A DNA stretch of 64,000 nucleotides from Typhlomys cinereus (GCA_023101885.1 JALPQD010000016.1:9611634-9675633); one strand, 5' to 3'; shown: positions 47,060 to 59,578, counted from the first letter of the stretch. Program-made: numbers and translations. The notes: generated by a model not told the origin, from the letters alone.

Positions 47060-48694
47060 AATGATGAGTGGCACATATGCATACAATCCCATTAATTCAA
47101 TTTTAATTTTTACTTTATTTTGCTAGTTTTACAAGCACATTGAATACTTATCCCTGCTTCCTTCATCCCCCTTCCTACCATCCCTTCATCAATTCTTCCC
47201 ACTCTCTCCCATTCCCCTGCCTGTCTACTTCTTTGGACCCCAGGACAAAAAAGAGAGAGGAAAATCCAATGACAAGATACTTCTGAGGATATGCTATCAA
47301 TGACATACCTTTTCTAGCAATGTCCCACATTAGAAAGTTTTTAGAATCTGAAACCATGGGAAATATCTCATATTCAAACCATAATACCCTGCGAGTGGAG
47401 ACCAATGTGCAGGACTATAAAGTTAGAACACAGTGCTCTTTCTTGACTGTCAGTGTTACTATAAGAATAAGACTGTCAGTGTTACTATAACAGATGTACA
47501 GAAGCAAGATGTTACATGGTATGGAAGTATGAACAGTACAGAGCCACCTACATTCCCTCAACATCTTCTTCTTTCCTCTTCATTTTGCCCATATTCTAAA
47601 GAGAAGAAAATCCATTTATTAAAGTTGAAACTCACTTCAGAGAGATATGTACAAGGTTTGGCAAGAAGCCCTAATTTATTTTTCACTTTCCATTTTTTTT
47701 AGTGGAGGATAGAGTTTAAGGTTTATATATCTCTGAGCTGCTTGTTAAACCACTTTTTCTTCCTTGGAACAGCTCATGGAATCAAGCTATAGTCCACTTG
47801 CAGACAAGGAAAAAGTTGAGACCAAAAAAACCTTTGAAAAATAGACTTGATTGTCCTGGTCAGGGAGTTCATTGGCTGCAAGAAGGATAACAGTGTGTGG
47901 TGGACAGAATGAAAAAGATGACATTATGCACAAGTAGCTCATTACCCAGAACTCCAAAATAGAAGCCCAGCTGACAACACTACTTGGTGTGATGTCAGAA
48001 AGAGGTGGATGGGAAGTGAAGTCCCATGGATTCTGGTTCTAGTTTGCTGCTCGCCAGATGCATAGCTTCACCCAGTTCTTCCTCTGGCATCCTCTTCTGC
48101 ATTTATGATGAAATAATGAAGGGACAATTTTATGTGATATCTGTAGCCCTTTCCAGCTTGGCAATCAATTAATCGGCATCTATTTAACACTTAGCACCAA
48201 AACAAGTGGGTGTTGAGTTCATTCAGAAAGCTGTTAGTTGTTTCCTTGATACTCATACCACTATTACACTGGTAGTCACCTGATACCATGGTCATTTTTA
48301 TTGCAACTTACAGATCACATGAGTTGATGAGATGCGATTGTTTCTCTCTCCCAGTAGCTTCTACAGTATGTTTTGGCACTGTGTAAACGATCCAGCAAGA
48401 AAGAAGTTCTCAGACCAGGTGTATTGGACATATTTTGCCCATGTTCTGTGATCCATATGTGTTGCATTTTCAATAATAGGGTCATAGTGACAGTATTTTG
48501 GAGATAACCATAAACAATGGCAAACCTTTAATGTTTCAGGGCCTTTAATACCTCACTGACCACACATTGGTGTTAATTCTAGCATAATTTTGTCACTGGG
48601 TTCTAAATGGATTAGCCTAAGACCTTTTTTCCCCCATTTTTTTCACTCTATGCTCCTTTGCACAGGGACTGCCCAGGCTTTTTCCTTTCTTTTT
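47060..48694. other. No recognised feature apart from a short duplication
   Basis: C/T-rich sequence at 47150-47230 may be a decayed L1 3' end in reverse, but I cannot show it. A 20-bp tandem duplication is listed separately. No gene is supported. Confidence 0.4.
47445..47490. repeat. 20-bp near-tandem duplication
   Basis: gactgtcagtgttactataa is present exactly at 47445-47464 and 47471-47490, separated by gaataa. Confidence 0.9.
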
Positions 48695-48695
48695 T

Positions 48696-49295
48696 TTTTT
48701 ATACATTTTTTATTATTATTTCCGCTCATACAAACTTAATAAGTACACCAGTTCCCTCCCTCCCTCCTCCTCCCCCCCCCAACCCTCTGCTCCCCATCCC
48801 CCAGTGCCTCCCACCCCAATTCCCAGAAAGTCCTTTATTGTGCATGCCTGACTTTCCTCTGGGCTCTCCTCTCCGATGATGTACAAGGACCCAGTGGCCT
48901 TTCCCTGAACCCTTTCCCGTATTCCCCTTAAGCATAGGAACACTACTGTGGCTGTCAATCCCTTGCCTCCAAGGATCTTGGTGCCTTTAGCAGATGCTAG
49001 ACTTTGTGAGGTCAATAATGCGTTGGACATTGCGCAGGGCATGCAGAGTCCTGTTATGATTGCTTCGGCCCTAACTTGTGTGGAGTATCTTGCAAATCAT
49101 TGCTCCTCCCATCCTTTTGCTCTTACACTTTTACCGCCCCCTCTTCCGCAAATGTCCCTGAGCTTCAGGATGGGGAGAGATTAGGCTGGCCTAGTTCTAG
49201 GTAGTTGATATAGAGTCTCTGAAGTTCTGGATTGTGGTTTGTTGATTTTCTTTTGCAGTTTTGCTGCTCCTGCAATGCCCTTCACTCCATCCTGA
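48696..49295 (-). mobile_element. L1 3' UTR, young-type truncated copy
   Basis: Poly-T start, attattatttccgctcatac, aaacttaataagtacacc, a C-rich tract, ccttgcctccaaggatcttg, gccctaacttgtgtggagta, cttcaggatggggagagatta and tgcaatgcccttcactccat. It is very close to the 3' UTR of the full-length L1, hence of a similar subfamily. Truncated in the 3' UTR; no ORF2. Confidence 0.88.
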
Positions 49296-49559
49296 CATAT
49301 TACTAGTATAGGAGGTTCCTTTTGGCATTATTTCCCACAATCTTAGGGTTTTTCTGTAAGTCCCTCTGTCCCTCCTATCTCCCATCCCCTCATTCTCTGC
49401 TGTGGATATTTCCCAATTATTCCCTTCCTCACCCTATTATTTTTTAATTTTACTATGTATTTGAAAAATTATTTGGAATTTCTGCTTTTGCAATAAGTAA
49501 GACATTCTACATATTCTTGAGCTTTTCATTAAATCATTGACTTGTTAAAAATTGATAAA

Positions 49560-49810
49560 AGAATATTTTAAGGTAATTACACATATTTATTTGGATACAG
49601 AGAGAAGGGGAAAGAAAGAAAAGAGAGAGAGAAAGAAAGAGAGAGAGAGAGGAGAGAGAGAATAGACAGTTGTATCATGTAATACATGTCAAAGTGTCCA
49701 TGTAGAGGTAAGAAGACTACTTTGGGAAGTCACTTCTCTCTTTCCACTATGTAAGTTTTGGGGATCTAACTCAGGTTGCAAAGGTTTACCCACTTGAAGA
49801 TCATAATGCC
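49560..49810 (-). mobile_element. Old tRNA-derived SINE with (GA)n tail
   Basis: Shares layout with 23945-24217: tatttggatacagagaga and a long GAGA tract, gtccatgtagaggtaagaag, cactatgtaagttttggggat, then caggttgcaaaggtttaccc. Interpreted as a minus-strand B4/RSINE1-like element. Confidence 0.5.
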
Positions 49811-49814
49811 TATC

Positions 49815-50065
49815 CTTCTTTTCATGACAATACTGGGAAATGAATGTAGGACCTACCATGTGCCAGACAAATGCTATGCCAGTGGGCTACATCTTTAATC
49901 CTGTTTATTTTGTATACTTTGATTCTGAGACACGATCTCACTAAGCTACTCTACCGGACCATGAGCACAGTGTAGTCCAGGCAGGACTTGAACTAGTGAT
50001 TCTCCTGCCCAAGACTCTATAGTACCTTGAATGATAGACCTGCATCCAACAGTCTGGCTTTTTTT
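49815..50065 (-). mobile_element. B1/B4-related SINE
   Basis: On the minus strand the segment gcaggagaatcactagttca, agtcctgcctggactac and gagatcgtgtctcag parallels the 7SL-derived B1 body (..ggatttctgagttc..gcctggtctac..ccctgtctc). An outer block (gggaaatgaatgtaggacct) parallels a tRNA-derived part, so a B1-tRNA fusion (B4 or B1-dID type) is likely. Such fusions are typical of mouse-related and squirrel-related rodents. Confidence 0.6.
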
Positions 50066-50299
50066 TATATCTAAATGTTCTTTGTTTTATCTTCTCTGTG
50101 TTCTTGGACTGTATATATCAAGAAACTCAAAATAATATAGCACTTGTGAGGCAGATGACCTTCTCTTACCTCTCATATTACATGGAAATCACATCTTTAC
50201 CTACCATATTATGTAGAAATTGTGTCTTTCAATGTTAATTACTACAACAATACAATTTTCATAAGTGTCCTTTTCTGTTCAAGGAAGTTCTCCTGTGTC

Positions 50300-51150
50300 C
50301 ATCCCCAGTCCAAGTCTATTGTAGTATATTGTTATGAATGTGATTAGTTCTATCAAATACTTTTTTGTACTTATTGACAGGATGACATGCTATGAATTAA
50401 ATCAATTTATTTGAGATCATAAATGTTCATGCTATTAAAATATACACTTGTCCTGGTGATAAGGTTTTTTTCCTTCTTTCTTCTTTTTTCAATGTATTGC
50501 TATGTTTTCCTTCTAATATTTTTTGTTAATTATGATTAAAATTACTGGTTGAAAGTTTTTTCTGAGCATGCCTTATTTTCTTCTCAAGGTCATGCCAATC
50601 CTTATAGAATGCATTGACATGAGCTCTCACCTCCACTTTTTTCTAAATTACTTCATTTAAGATTCATGGTAGTTCTTCCATCAATGTTTTTGAGAATTCA
50701 ACAGTGACACCATCTGTACCTGAATGCTTCTCTGTGGGACAATTTGTTAATTATAAAATTCATATCTTTAGGAAATGTGGAGTTATTTTAATTATTTCCT
50801 CCACTATTAGATGGCTTGTGGTTTCTTGCTAAAGCATGCCTTTCACCACAGTTGTTGAGTTTGTGATTGTCAAATTGCTTAATATGGCAACATGTATTTT
50901 ATTGCCACTGCTCTGTATTCTGGTCCTGAAATTTGTTTCTCCTTTATTTCCTCATTGGAAGCTACAAATTTATTTAGGTTGTCTCATTTTATTTTGTGAT
51001 AGGGGTGGGAGCATTGGGTTCATCTTTCTGTATCTGAATGAATACAGGGCCCAAACAATTCAGAAGAGCAAGGATTTTAATCTTGGCTCCTGGTTTCTGG
51101 TTACATTTATCAGCATTTCAAGGAGATTTCATACCAACATCAGGTGCCAA
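50300..51150 (-). mobile_element. Probable ancient L1 ORF2 remnant
   Basis: Phrases such as ctgagcatgccttattttctt, catggtagttcttccatcaat, gacaccatctgtacctgaatg and ctgtattctggtcctgaaattt have the order of a much-decayed L1 reverse-transcriptase region read backwards (the ..gaaaccatctggtcctgg.. block). Divergence is so high that the call rests on pattern only. Confidence 0.4.
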
Positions 51151-51164
51151 GTGAACTCTCTCTA

Positions 51165-51520
51165 AGATATCCACAGCACCCCTTTCCCCAATCTCTGGGA
51201 CATGCGCAGTCCAGCCCGGACTCACTACAACCTAGGTAAGCTCCGACATGCCCAGCCCCAAATCTCAGGCAGCTGCACCAGGCCCGGGAGGACCCCCTGA
51301 GCCACGCCCCAGCTCCCCAGGTTAAATAGCACCTCAACACCACCCCCTTCTCCCTTTGCCCACCCACCCAGGACATGACCTAGGTAAACTCCCTCCCCTC
51401 CCCCCACAGCTCCAAACACCAGGCGTCCCTGGTCCAAGCTCCTCCCACCAACCAGCTGGAGCAGGAGCTGCTCTAGGCCAAATAATTCAGTTCAGATATT
51501 GAAAGGTCTTAAGAGTTAAA
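51165..51520 (+). promoter_or_regulatory. L1 5' UTR of the older copy
   Basis: GC-rich with two acctaggtaa-rctc motifs (near 51231 and 51378), a ggttaaatagc box and the ccaaataattcagtt segment just before ORF1, all shared with the 5' UTR at 40561-40906. CpGs are largely lost, as expected of an older, methylated copy. The spacing of the two motifs (about 150 bp) differs from the 250 bp in the younger element. Confidence 0.65.
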
Positions 51521-52560
51521 ATGAACATTCCCAAGTCAAAGTGCAAATCCATGAGAAACAACACCCAAGAAAACAAATCTCCCACTGAAGAAATTAATCC
51601 CATAATGAGAGACTCCAACCAGAACAAACCCACGGAAAATAGCCAAGAAAGCCTGACCTGGGATAGCAACTTTCAAAACACGATCATTACCATGTTCAAT
51701 AATAGGAAAGAGGAAATCTTGGAGGAATTAAATAACTACATCAATCACTTTGAAGTGGAACACAACAGACAATTGGAGGAGCTGAGAAAAACAGTTCAAG
51801 AAACAAAAACAGGCATAGAGCAGTTAAAACAGACTCAAGCAGAGTTTAAAACTGAACTAAAAGACAAGTTATCTTCAACCTAGAACTCAACAGAGTCTTA
51901 CAAGCAGAACTAATGAAGCAGAAAATAGAATTTCAGACCTTGAAGACAAAGTGGGAGTATTAACCAGCTCAATGGAAGAGGTTCTTAAAGCCAAAAAGAT
52001 ACTCAAGAGAAATATTCAAGAGTTATGGGACACCCTGAAGAAGTTTAACATGCGCATTGATGGAATACCAGAGCAAGAATCCCAAAATACTACAGCTGAG
52101 GAAATTTTTCAAACTATCCTCATCTAAAAAAAGAGAAGCCCATCCAAATACAAGAGGTATTCCGCACCCCAAACAGATATGACCAAAATAGAAAATGGCA
52201 AATAATAGTTAAAACACTCCACATTCAAGAAAAAGAAATGGTGTTGAGAGCTTCAAAGGAAAAAAAAAAAAACAAGTCACTTTTAAAGGTAAACCTATTA
52301 AAATAACTTCTCAATGGAAACAGTAAAAGCAAGAGCTTGGAGACACGTACTTCAAGTATTGAATGAACAAAAATGTCAACCCAGGCTGATATACCCCACA
52401 AAACTATCTGTCATGATTGAGGGAGAAAGAAAAACTTTCCAGCACAAAGACAACTTGAAGGGATACATGTCCACCAAACTAGGCCTTCAAAAAAATGCTA
52501 GAAATGATATTCAAACTTGAAGAAAAAAAAAAAAAAACAGGAATATCCAGGAGAACGGAA
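51521..52560 (+). pseudogene. L1 ORF1 (RNA-binding protein), decayed
   Basis: The start MNIPKSKCKSMRNNTQENK parallels ORF1 of the 34-kb element. The coiled-coil segment (EEILEELNNYINHFEVEHNR, then LEELRKTVQETKTGIEQL) is open to codon 120, where a TAG replaces the continuing frame at about 51881. Further homologous pieces occur in shifted frames, for example the C-terminal part at 52314-52520 (CQPRLIYPTKLSVMIEGE). An A-run at 52260-52272 and another at 52524-52537 have expanded and add frameshifts. No functional ORF1p is possible. Confidence 0.88.
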
Positions 52561-55084
52561 GGGAAGTATAATACCGCCAAAACCTAAAGCAAAACAATAA
52601 CTTACAAAAGCCACTAAACATAATAAATGTCCGGAATTAAAAATAGTTTCTCCATTATAACATTAAATGTTAATGGAATTAACTCACCGATCAAGAGACA
52701 CAGATTAAAACTCACAATCCATTAATCTGCTGCCTGCAGGAAACCCATCTCACCACAAAAAACAGGCACATCCTAAAAATAAAAGGCTGGTCAAAAATTC
52801 TGCAAGCTAATGGAACCAGAAAACAGACAGGGGTAGCCATTATGCTGTCACACAAAGTGGACTTCAAACCAAAAAAAATCATAAGAGGCACAGATGGATA
52901 CTACATTTTAGTCACAGGTACAATTCACCAGGAAGAGTTCACAAAACTGAACATATATGCACCCAATACTGGCTCCCCGCATTCATTAAGCAAACCCTAC
53001 AATGTCTAGAGCAAGAAATCAATCCCAAAACAATAATTCTTGGGGATTTCAACACCGCCCTCTCAACATGGAATAGATCAACAGGTAAAAAACTTAACAG
53101 AGACATTTTGGAGCTTAATCAAGCCCTTACTAAAATGGACCTTACAGATCTCTATCGAACTTTTCATCCACGCACCAAAGAATACATATTTTTCTCAGCA
53201 GCACATGGAACTTTCTCCAAAATAGACCACATATTGGGCCACAAAATGAATCTCCACATATATAAAAAAGTTGAAATTCTAGTCTGTACCTTATCAGAAC
53301 ACCACAGCCTAAAGCTTGACATCCACAACACAACAAGCAACAGAAAATACACTAACACCTGGAAACTTAACACTATGATGCTGAATGAGAACTGGATTTA
53401 GGAAGAAATTAAAAAGGAAATTCAACATTTCCTGAAAGTGAATGATAATGAAAATACAACTTACCAAAATCTCTGGGGCACAATGAAAACTGTTCTAAGA
53501 GATAAGTTCATAGCTCTTAATGCCTACATCAAAAAAAGGAAATATCAGAAATAAACAACTTAACAATGCAGCTAAAAGCTTTAGAAACACTAGAGCAATC
53601 TGATGCCAAAAGCAGTAGAAGACAAGAGATTAGCAATATAAAGGGAGAAATATCCGAATTCGAGATTAGAAAAACGATACAGAAAATCAACCAGTCAAAA
53701 AGCTGGTTTTTCTAAAAAATCAATAAGATTGATGCACCCCTACCTAAATTAACCAAAAGCAAGAGAGAGAACACCCAAATTAACAAAATTAGAAATGAAC
53801 GTGGAGTTATCACTACTAATACCCAAGAAATCCAGAGAATTATAACGTCATATTTCAAAAACTTATACTAGGTGAAATTTGACGCACAAAAGAGATGGAT
53901 GAATTCCTAAGTAAACACAACGTACCTGAATTGAATCAGGAAGTTGTGAATTATTTAAATAGTCCTATAACATATGTGGAAATCAAGGAAGTAATCTCAA
54001 ATCTTCTCACCAAAAAATGCCCTGGACCAGATGGAATCAGCACAGAGTTCTAACAAACATTTAAGAGCTAATAACACCAATACTCCTTCAACTGTTCCAT
54101 CAAATACCAAAGTAAGGAACACTACAAAATTCCCTCTATGAAGCTAATATCATCTTAATACCAAAACCTAATAAAGATACACTTAAAAAAGAAAACTACA
54201 GGCCAATCTCTCTGATGAACACAGATGCAAAGATTCTCAACAAACGCTTAGCAAATCGGATTCAAAAACATATCAAAAAGATCATTCACAGGGATCAAGT
54301 AGGCTTTATCCCTGGCACGCAAGGTTGGTTCAACATATGCAAATCAATTAATGTAAACCAGCCCAAAATCCAAGACCACATAATACTCTCAATAGATGCA
54401 GAAAAAGCTTTAGACAAGATCCAACCTTAGAGACGGTTGGAATGGAAGGAACTTTTATCAATATAATAAAAACTGTATACAACAAGCCCAGAGCAACAAT
54501 TATGCTCAATGGGGAAAAATTGGAAGCATTCCCACTTTGATCAGGAACTAGACAAGGCTGTCCACTCTCACCACTTCTATTCAATATTGTACTTGAAGTC
54601 TTAGCTGAAGCCATAAGACAAGAAAGGGACATAAGAGGGATTCAAATCGGCAAGGAAGAAGTCAAGCTATCCCTATTTGCAGATGACATGATCTTATACC
54701 TGAGTGATCCCAAAAACTCCACCAGGAAGCTCCTGGAACTAATACAGAAGTTCAGCAGAGTAGCAGGATACAAAATAAATGTGCAAAAATCAGTGGCCTT
54801 CCTATATGAATGAAAGAAGTGAAAAAGCCCTGAGAGAAACCATCCCATTCACTATAGCCCCTAAAAAAATGAAATACCTTGGTATAAACTTAACCAAGGA
54901 GGTAAAAGATCTTTATAATGAAAAATTTAAAACCCTAAAGAAAGAAATTGCAGAAGACACCAGAAGGTGGAAAGACCTCCCATGTTCCTGGATTGGCAGA
55001 ATCAACATCGTAAAAATGACCATCCTACCAAAGGCAATATACAAATTCAATGCTATACCAATTAAAATCCCAAAGCAATTCTTT

Positions 55085-55127
55085 TTTTTATTTATTCAAT
55101 TGTGTGTGTGTATGTATGTGTGTGCAT

Positions 55128-55164
<37 letters not shown>

Positions 55165-55356
55165 ACCACGGATGAATTTGGGAACCACCATGGATGCCTC
55201 CACCTCCTCCTTGTGTATTTGGCCCCAGAATTCAGAATCGGAAGTGCAGGCCGCCCCCGCATCCTCCTGGCATCTATACGTGGGGTCTAGGATCCAAACT
55301 TAGGACCTTCCACCTGCAAGGCAGAGGCTTAACCCTGATCCACCTCTTCAGCCCCC
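55085..55356 (-). mobile_element. Type B tRNA-derived SINE inside L1 ORF2
   Basis: Minus-strand order: T-rich tail, ttattcaattgtgtgtg, (TG)n, agaaccacggatgaatttgg, GC-rich body and reverse head cacctcttcagcccccccc. Duplicated target cccaaagcaattcttt at 55069-55084 and 55357-55372 (16 bp) is exact and restores continuous ORF2 sequence when read across. More diverged than 33461-33786. Confidence 0.88.
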
Positions 55357-55740
55357 CCCAAAGCAATTCTTTAAAGAAGTTGACCAAACAATTTCAAAAT
55401 TCCTCTGGAGGCACAAAAGACCCAGGACAGCAAAAACAATCACGAGTAACAAAAGCACTGCTGGAGGTATCACCATACCAAACCTTAGTCTATACTACAA
55501 GTCCATAGTTATAAAAACAGGCTGGTATTGTCCCCAAAATAGACACACAGATCAATGAATAACGGTTGAAGACCCCGATATAAGCCCACACAACTAGAGC
55601 CATTTGATCTTTGACAAAGGGGCCCAAAAAATCCTTGGAATAAGAACAGCATCTTCAACAAATGGTGCTGGCAAAACTGGATATCCACATGCAGAAGATT
55701 AAAACTGAACCTGTACTTGTCACCATGTACAAGAATTAAT

Positions 55741-56645
55741 TCTACCCTTGAATGTGCTCTTATAACAAGACTCTAGTTTAACAGCTTTTTGTCTCTGGCC
55801 AGGGGGTGACATACAATGCCCATCAGGATGGAGTGAAGGGCACTGCAGGAGCAGCAAAACTGCAAAAGAAAATCAACAAACCACAATCCAGAACTTCAGA
55901 GACTCTATATTAACCACCTAGAACTAGGCCAGACTAATCTCTCCTCATCCTGAAGCTCAGGGACATTTGAGGAAGAGGGGGCGGTAAAAGTGTAAGAGCA
56001 AAAGGATGGGAGGAGCAATGATTTGCAAGATACTCTACACAAGTTAGGGCCGAAGCAATCATAACAGGACTCTGCATGCCCTGTGCCATGTCCAAAACAC
56101 TATTGACCTCACAAAGTCTAGCATCTGCTAAAGGCACCAAGATCCTTGGAGGCAAAGGATTGACAGCCACAGTAGTTTTCCTATGCTTAAGGGGAACACG
56201 GGAAAGTGTTCAGGGAAAGGCCACTGGGTCCTTGTACATCATCGGAGACGAGGGCCCAGAAGAGAATCAGGCATGCACAAGAAAGGATTCTCTGGGAATT
56301 GGGGGGAAGGCACTGGGAGATGGGGAGAGAGGGAGGGGGACAAGGGGGTTCAGGGGGAGGAGGGGGGAGGGAACTTGTCTACCTATTATGCTTGTATGAG
56401 TGGAAATAATAATAAAAATTGTTAAAAAATTTTAAAAAATCATAAAAAAACAAAAAAAAACAAAAAAGAAAGGATTCTCTTGGAATTGGGGCCGGAGGGA
56501 GGCACTGGGGGATGGGGAGAGAAGGGGGAGGGGAGGGGAAGAAGGGGGTTCGGGGGGAGAAGGAGGGGGGAGGGCACTGGTGTACCTATTAAGTTTGTAT
56601 GAGCTGAAATAATAATAATAAAAAATGTATTAAAAAATAAAAAAA
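55741..56645 (+). mobile_element. Nested L1 3' UTR with a doubled 3' tail
   Basis: At 55741 the sequence jumps from ORF2 (ending acaagaattaatt) to 3' UTR starting ctacccttgaatgtgctctt, runs through a normal 3' end (gcttgtatgagtggaaataa) and an A-rich tail near 56400-56465, then repeats the last part of the 3' UTR (from aaaggattctct at 56468 to a second gtttgtatgagctgaaataa and A tail). ORF2 of the host L1 resumes at about 56650. About 55 bp of host sequence is missing at the junction. Both parts are of the young 3' UTR type. Confidence 0.78.
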
Positions 56646-58545
56646 AAGAAAGGGTAGGGAACTCCCTTGAGCTGATTGGGCTAGGCCAACAGTTCCTAAA
56701 GGGACATCCAATAGCACAGTCACTAAAACTAACACTCAACAGATGGGATCTTGTGAAATTAAAGAGGTTCTGTTCAGATAAAGAGATTGTAACTCCAGCA
56801 CAAAGGCACCCCACAGAATGGGAGAAAATCTTCACAAACCACATATCTGATAGAGCTCTATTATCCAGAGTACAGAAAGAACTTAGAAAACTAAACACCA
56901 AGAAACTAATGGCCCAGTTAAAAAATGGGCCCTGGAACTTAAAAGAAACTTTACCAAGGACAAAATTAAAATGTCTAACAAATATCTTAAAAAAATGCTC
57001 CACATCCTTAGCCATCAGGGAAATGGAAATCAAAACTTCCCTGAGATATCATCTCACCCCTGTCAGGATGGCAAATATCCACAATAAAAACAACACCAAG
57101 AGCTGAAGAGGATGTGGAGAGGGGAGAACTTTCCTACATTTCTGGTGGGAATGCAGTCTCATACAACCACTCTGGTGAGCCGTCTGGTGATTCTTTAAGA
57201 AGTTAAAGATTAAAATGCCATATGACCCTGCTATACCACTTTTGGGAATAACCCCCAATACAGCAAAAATTCACCTCAATAGCACAAGCACGACCATGTT
57301 CATAGTAGCACTGTTTACAATAGCATGGAATCAGTCCAAATGTCCAATAGTTGACGAGTGGATAAGGAAAATGTGGTTCATTTATACAATGGAATACTAC
57401 TCAGCCATCAAAATGATGAATTAATGCAATTTGCCGGGAAATGGATGGATTTAGAAACAATTATATTGAGTGAAGTATCCCAGACACAGAAAATTAAGTG
57501 CCTTATGTACTCCCTAATAGGTAGATCTTAGTACCAAACCCACTTAGAGACACTCAAAGATAAATCTCTAATACCTACAGTAATTGCAAAGATTATGAAC
57601 AGGAGGGATGGGGAAAGAGGGACACACCAGTAACAAGGAGAGAGGGGACCATGTCACAGCAGAGAAAGTAGGCCACCATCAAGGACTGCAAGTAAGTAAT
57701 GAGACATCTGGTTAAGTTCAGAGACTTTCTTTCCTGATCATTTGCAACTGATGAGGTATGATCTCACCAGAAGGGGAGGGCATATAAGCTGCCAGATAGA
57801 AAGTAACCATTTTGCAAATGGGTGATTGACCCTTCTCTCACCACAGTCTCCTACTTTTATTCCATCTACCTTTGAATATACTCTTGTAACAAGAATCTAA
57901 TTTAAAAGGTTTTTATCTCTGGCCAGGGGGTGACACCCCAATACCCATCAGGATGGAGCCAAGGGCATTGTAGGAGCAGCAAAACCGAAAAAAAAAAAAC
58001 ACCATAATTCAGAACATTAGAGACTGTATATCAACCACCTGGAACTGGTCCAGCCTAATCTCCCACATCCTGAAGCTCAGGGAAATTTGAGAAAGGTGGG
58101 GGTAAGATTGTAACAGCACAGGATGGGAGGAGTAATGATATGCAAGATACTCCACACAAGTTAGGGCCGAAGGTCTTTGCATGACCTGTGTTATGTTCAG
58201 CACATTATTGACCCCACAAAGTCTTGCATGGACTAAAGGTACTAGGATCCTTGGAGGCTAGGAACTGACAGCCACAGTAGTGTTCCTAAGGTTAAGGAAA
58301 ACACAGGAAATTGTTCTGGAAAATGCCCCTGGTTCCTTGCACCTCTTCGGAGAGGAGGACCCAGAGGACAGTTTGGCATGCACATTAAAGGATGATACAG
58401 GGATTGGTGGGGGGAGGCACTGGGGGATGGGGAATGACAGGGGAGGGGAGGGGGGAGCAGGGAAGTTGGAGGGAGGTGGAAGGAGAGAGGGGACCGGTGT
58501 ACCTGTTAAGTTTGTATGAGCAGAAATAAAAAAAACAAAACTAAA

Positions 58546-59578
58546 CTAAACACTAAGGACATAAATAGGCCAATTATAAAACAGTCCTCGGAACTCAAAA
58601 GAAACTTTTGCAGGGATGAAAATGAAATGTCTAACAAATATCTTAAACATTTTCCATATCCTTAGCATCTGGGAAATGCAAATCAAAACTACCCTGAGAT
58701 AGCATCTCACCCTGATCAGGATGGTAAAATCCACAATACAATCAACCCCAACTACTGGACAGGATGTAGAGAGAAGGGAACTCTCATGCATTGCTGGTGG
58801 GAAGGAGGGCTTATCCAACCACTCTGGAAATCAGTATGGTAATTTCTCAAAAAATTAAGGATTGAAATGCCATATGACCCTACTATAATACTTCTGGGAA
58901 TAATCCTCCATAATGTAGCAATTCACTGCAGTGGCACGAGCATCACCATGTTTATTGCAGGACAATTTCAATAGCAAAATTATGGAATCAACACAAATGC
59001 CCAACAGTTGATAGATGGATAATGAAAATGTGGTATGTTTATACAATGGACTACTACTCAGCCATCAAGAAAGACAAATTAATGAAATTTGCTGGGAAAT
59101 GGATGGAATTATAAAAAATAATAAGTGAAGTATCCCAGACACAGGAAGTTAGACACTATATATACTCCCTAATAAGTGGATCTTAGTTCATAACCCACTT
59201 AATGACATTTTCAAAGGTAAATGTCTGTAATAGCCACTTTAACCACAAAGCATAAACAGAAGAGAAGGGTAAGGAGAACCTGAAAAGAAAAGAGATACAG
59301 GATCATGCTTCAGTAGAGAAAATAGGTCACAGTCATGTATTGTATGTAAGTAGCGAGTCATCTGTTGCAGCTCACTCTCACTTCCCTTCCTGGACACTTG
59401 GGACTGAACAGGTTTGATCTCACTGATCAGGGAGGATGTAGGGACTGTCAGATAGATGGTAACCATCCCACAAATGGGACACTGATCCCCCCAACACACA
59501 CACTGCTGTGTCCTTCTCCTGCTCTTCCATTTACCTTTGAGTATGCACTTATATTAAGATCTTCATTTAATCAATAAG
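58546..59578 (+). mobile_element. L1 ORF2 C-terminus and start of 3' UTR
   Basis: Begins inside ORF2 (ctaaacactaaggacataaa) and includes ccctgagatagcatctcacc, tgctggtgggaaggagggct, ctactcagccatcaagaaag and ctgggaaatggatggaat. It then enters 3' UTR up to tattaagatcttcatttaat and stops without a poly(A) end. It directly abuts the tail of the 51-58 kb L1. The open frames in it are short and decayed. A truncated or recombined L1. Confidence 0.8.

Larger units (their letters stand above)
52627..57583 (+). pseudogene. L1 ORF2, decayed and twice interrupted
   Basis: Starts MSGIKNSFSIITLNVNG, like the other copy. Recognisable pieces in order: endonuclease middle (GDFNTALST region near 53040; 53108-53401 with a SEHHSLKLDI motif), a stop near 53400, reverse transcriptase (54215-54430; [15 protein letters not shown]), the FADD-coding segment at 54676-54687, thumb region 54779-55080, SINE insertion, then 55373-55740, nested L1, and the C-terminal part 56650-57583 (e.g. 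EWEKIFTNHISDRALLSRVQ and PYDPAIPLLGI). The 174-codon frame at 54779-55303 is ORF2 running into the antisense of the SINE, not a fusion protein. About 55 bp of ORF2 is missing at the nested insertion. Confidence 0.88.
51165..58545 (+). mobile_element. Near-full-length L1, decayed and interrupted
   Basis: Order of parts: 5' UTR (51165-51520), ORF1 (51521-52560), ORF2 from 52627 to 57583, and a 3' UTR ending in gtttgtatgagcagaaata and an A-rich tail near 58545. It is split by a type B SINE (55085-55356) and by a nested L1 3' end (about 55741-56645). Sequence is close enough to the 34-kb element to compare breaks base by base, but it has many more stops and indels, so it is older. I could not find a convincing TSD for the outer element. 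Confidence 0.88.

Noticed and set aside
54779..55303. A 174-codon frame that looks like a fusion protein
   Set aside because: It is L1 ORF2 sequence running into the antisense of a SINE with a clear TSD, so the fusion is accidental.
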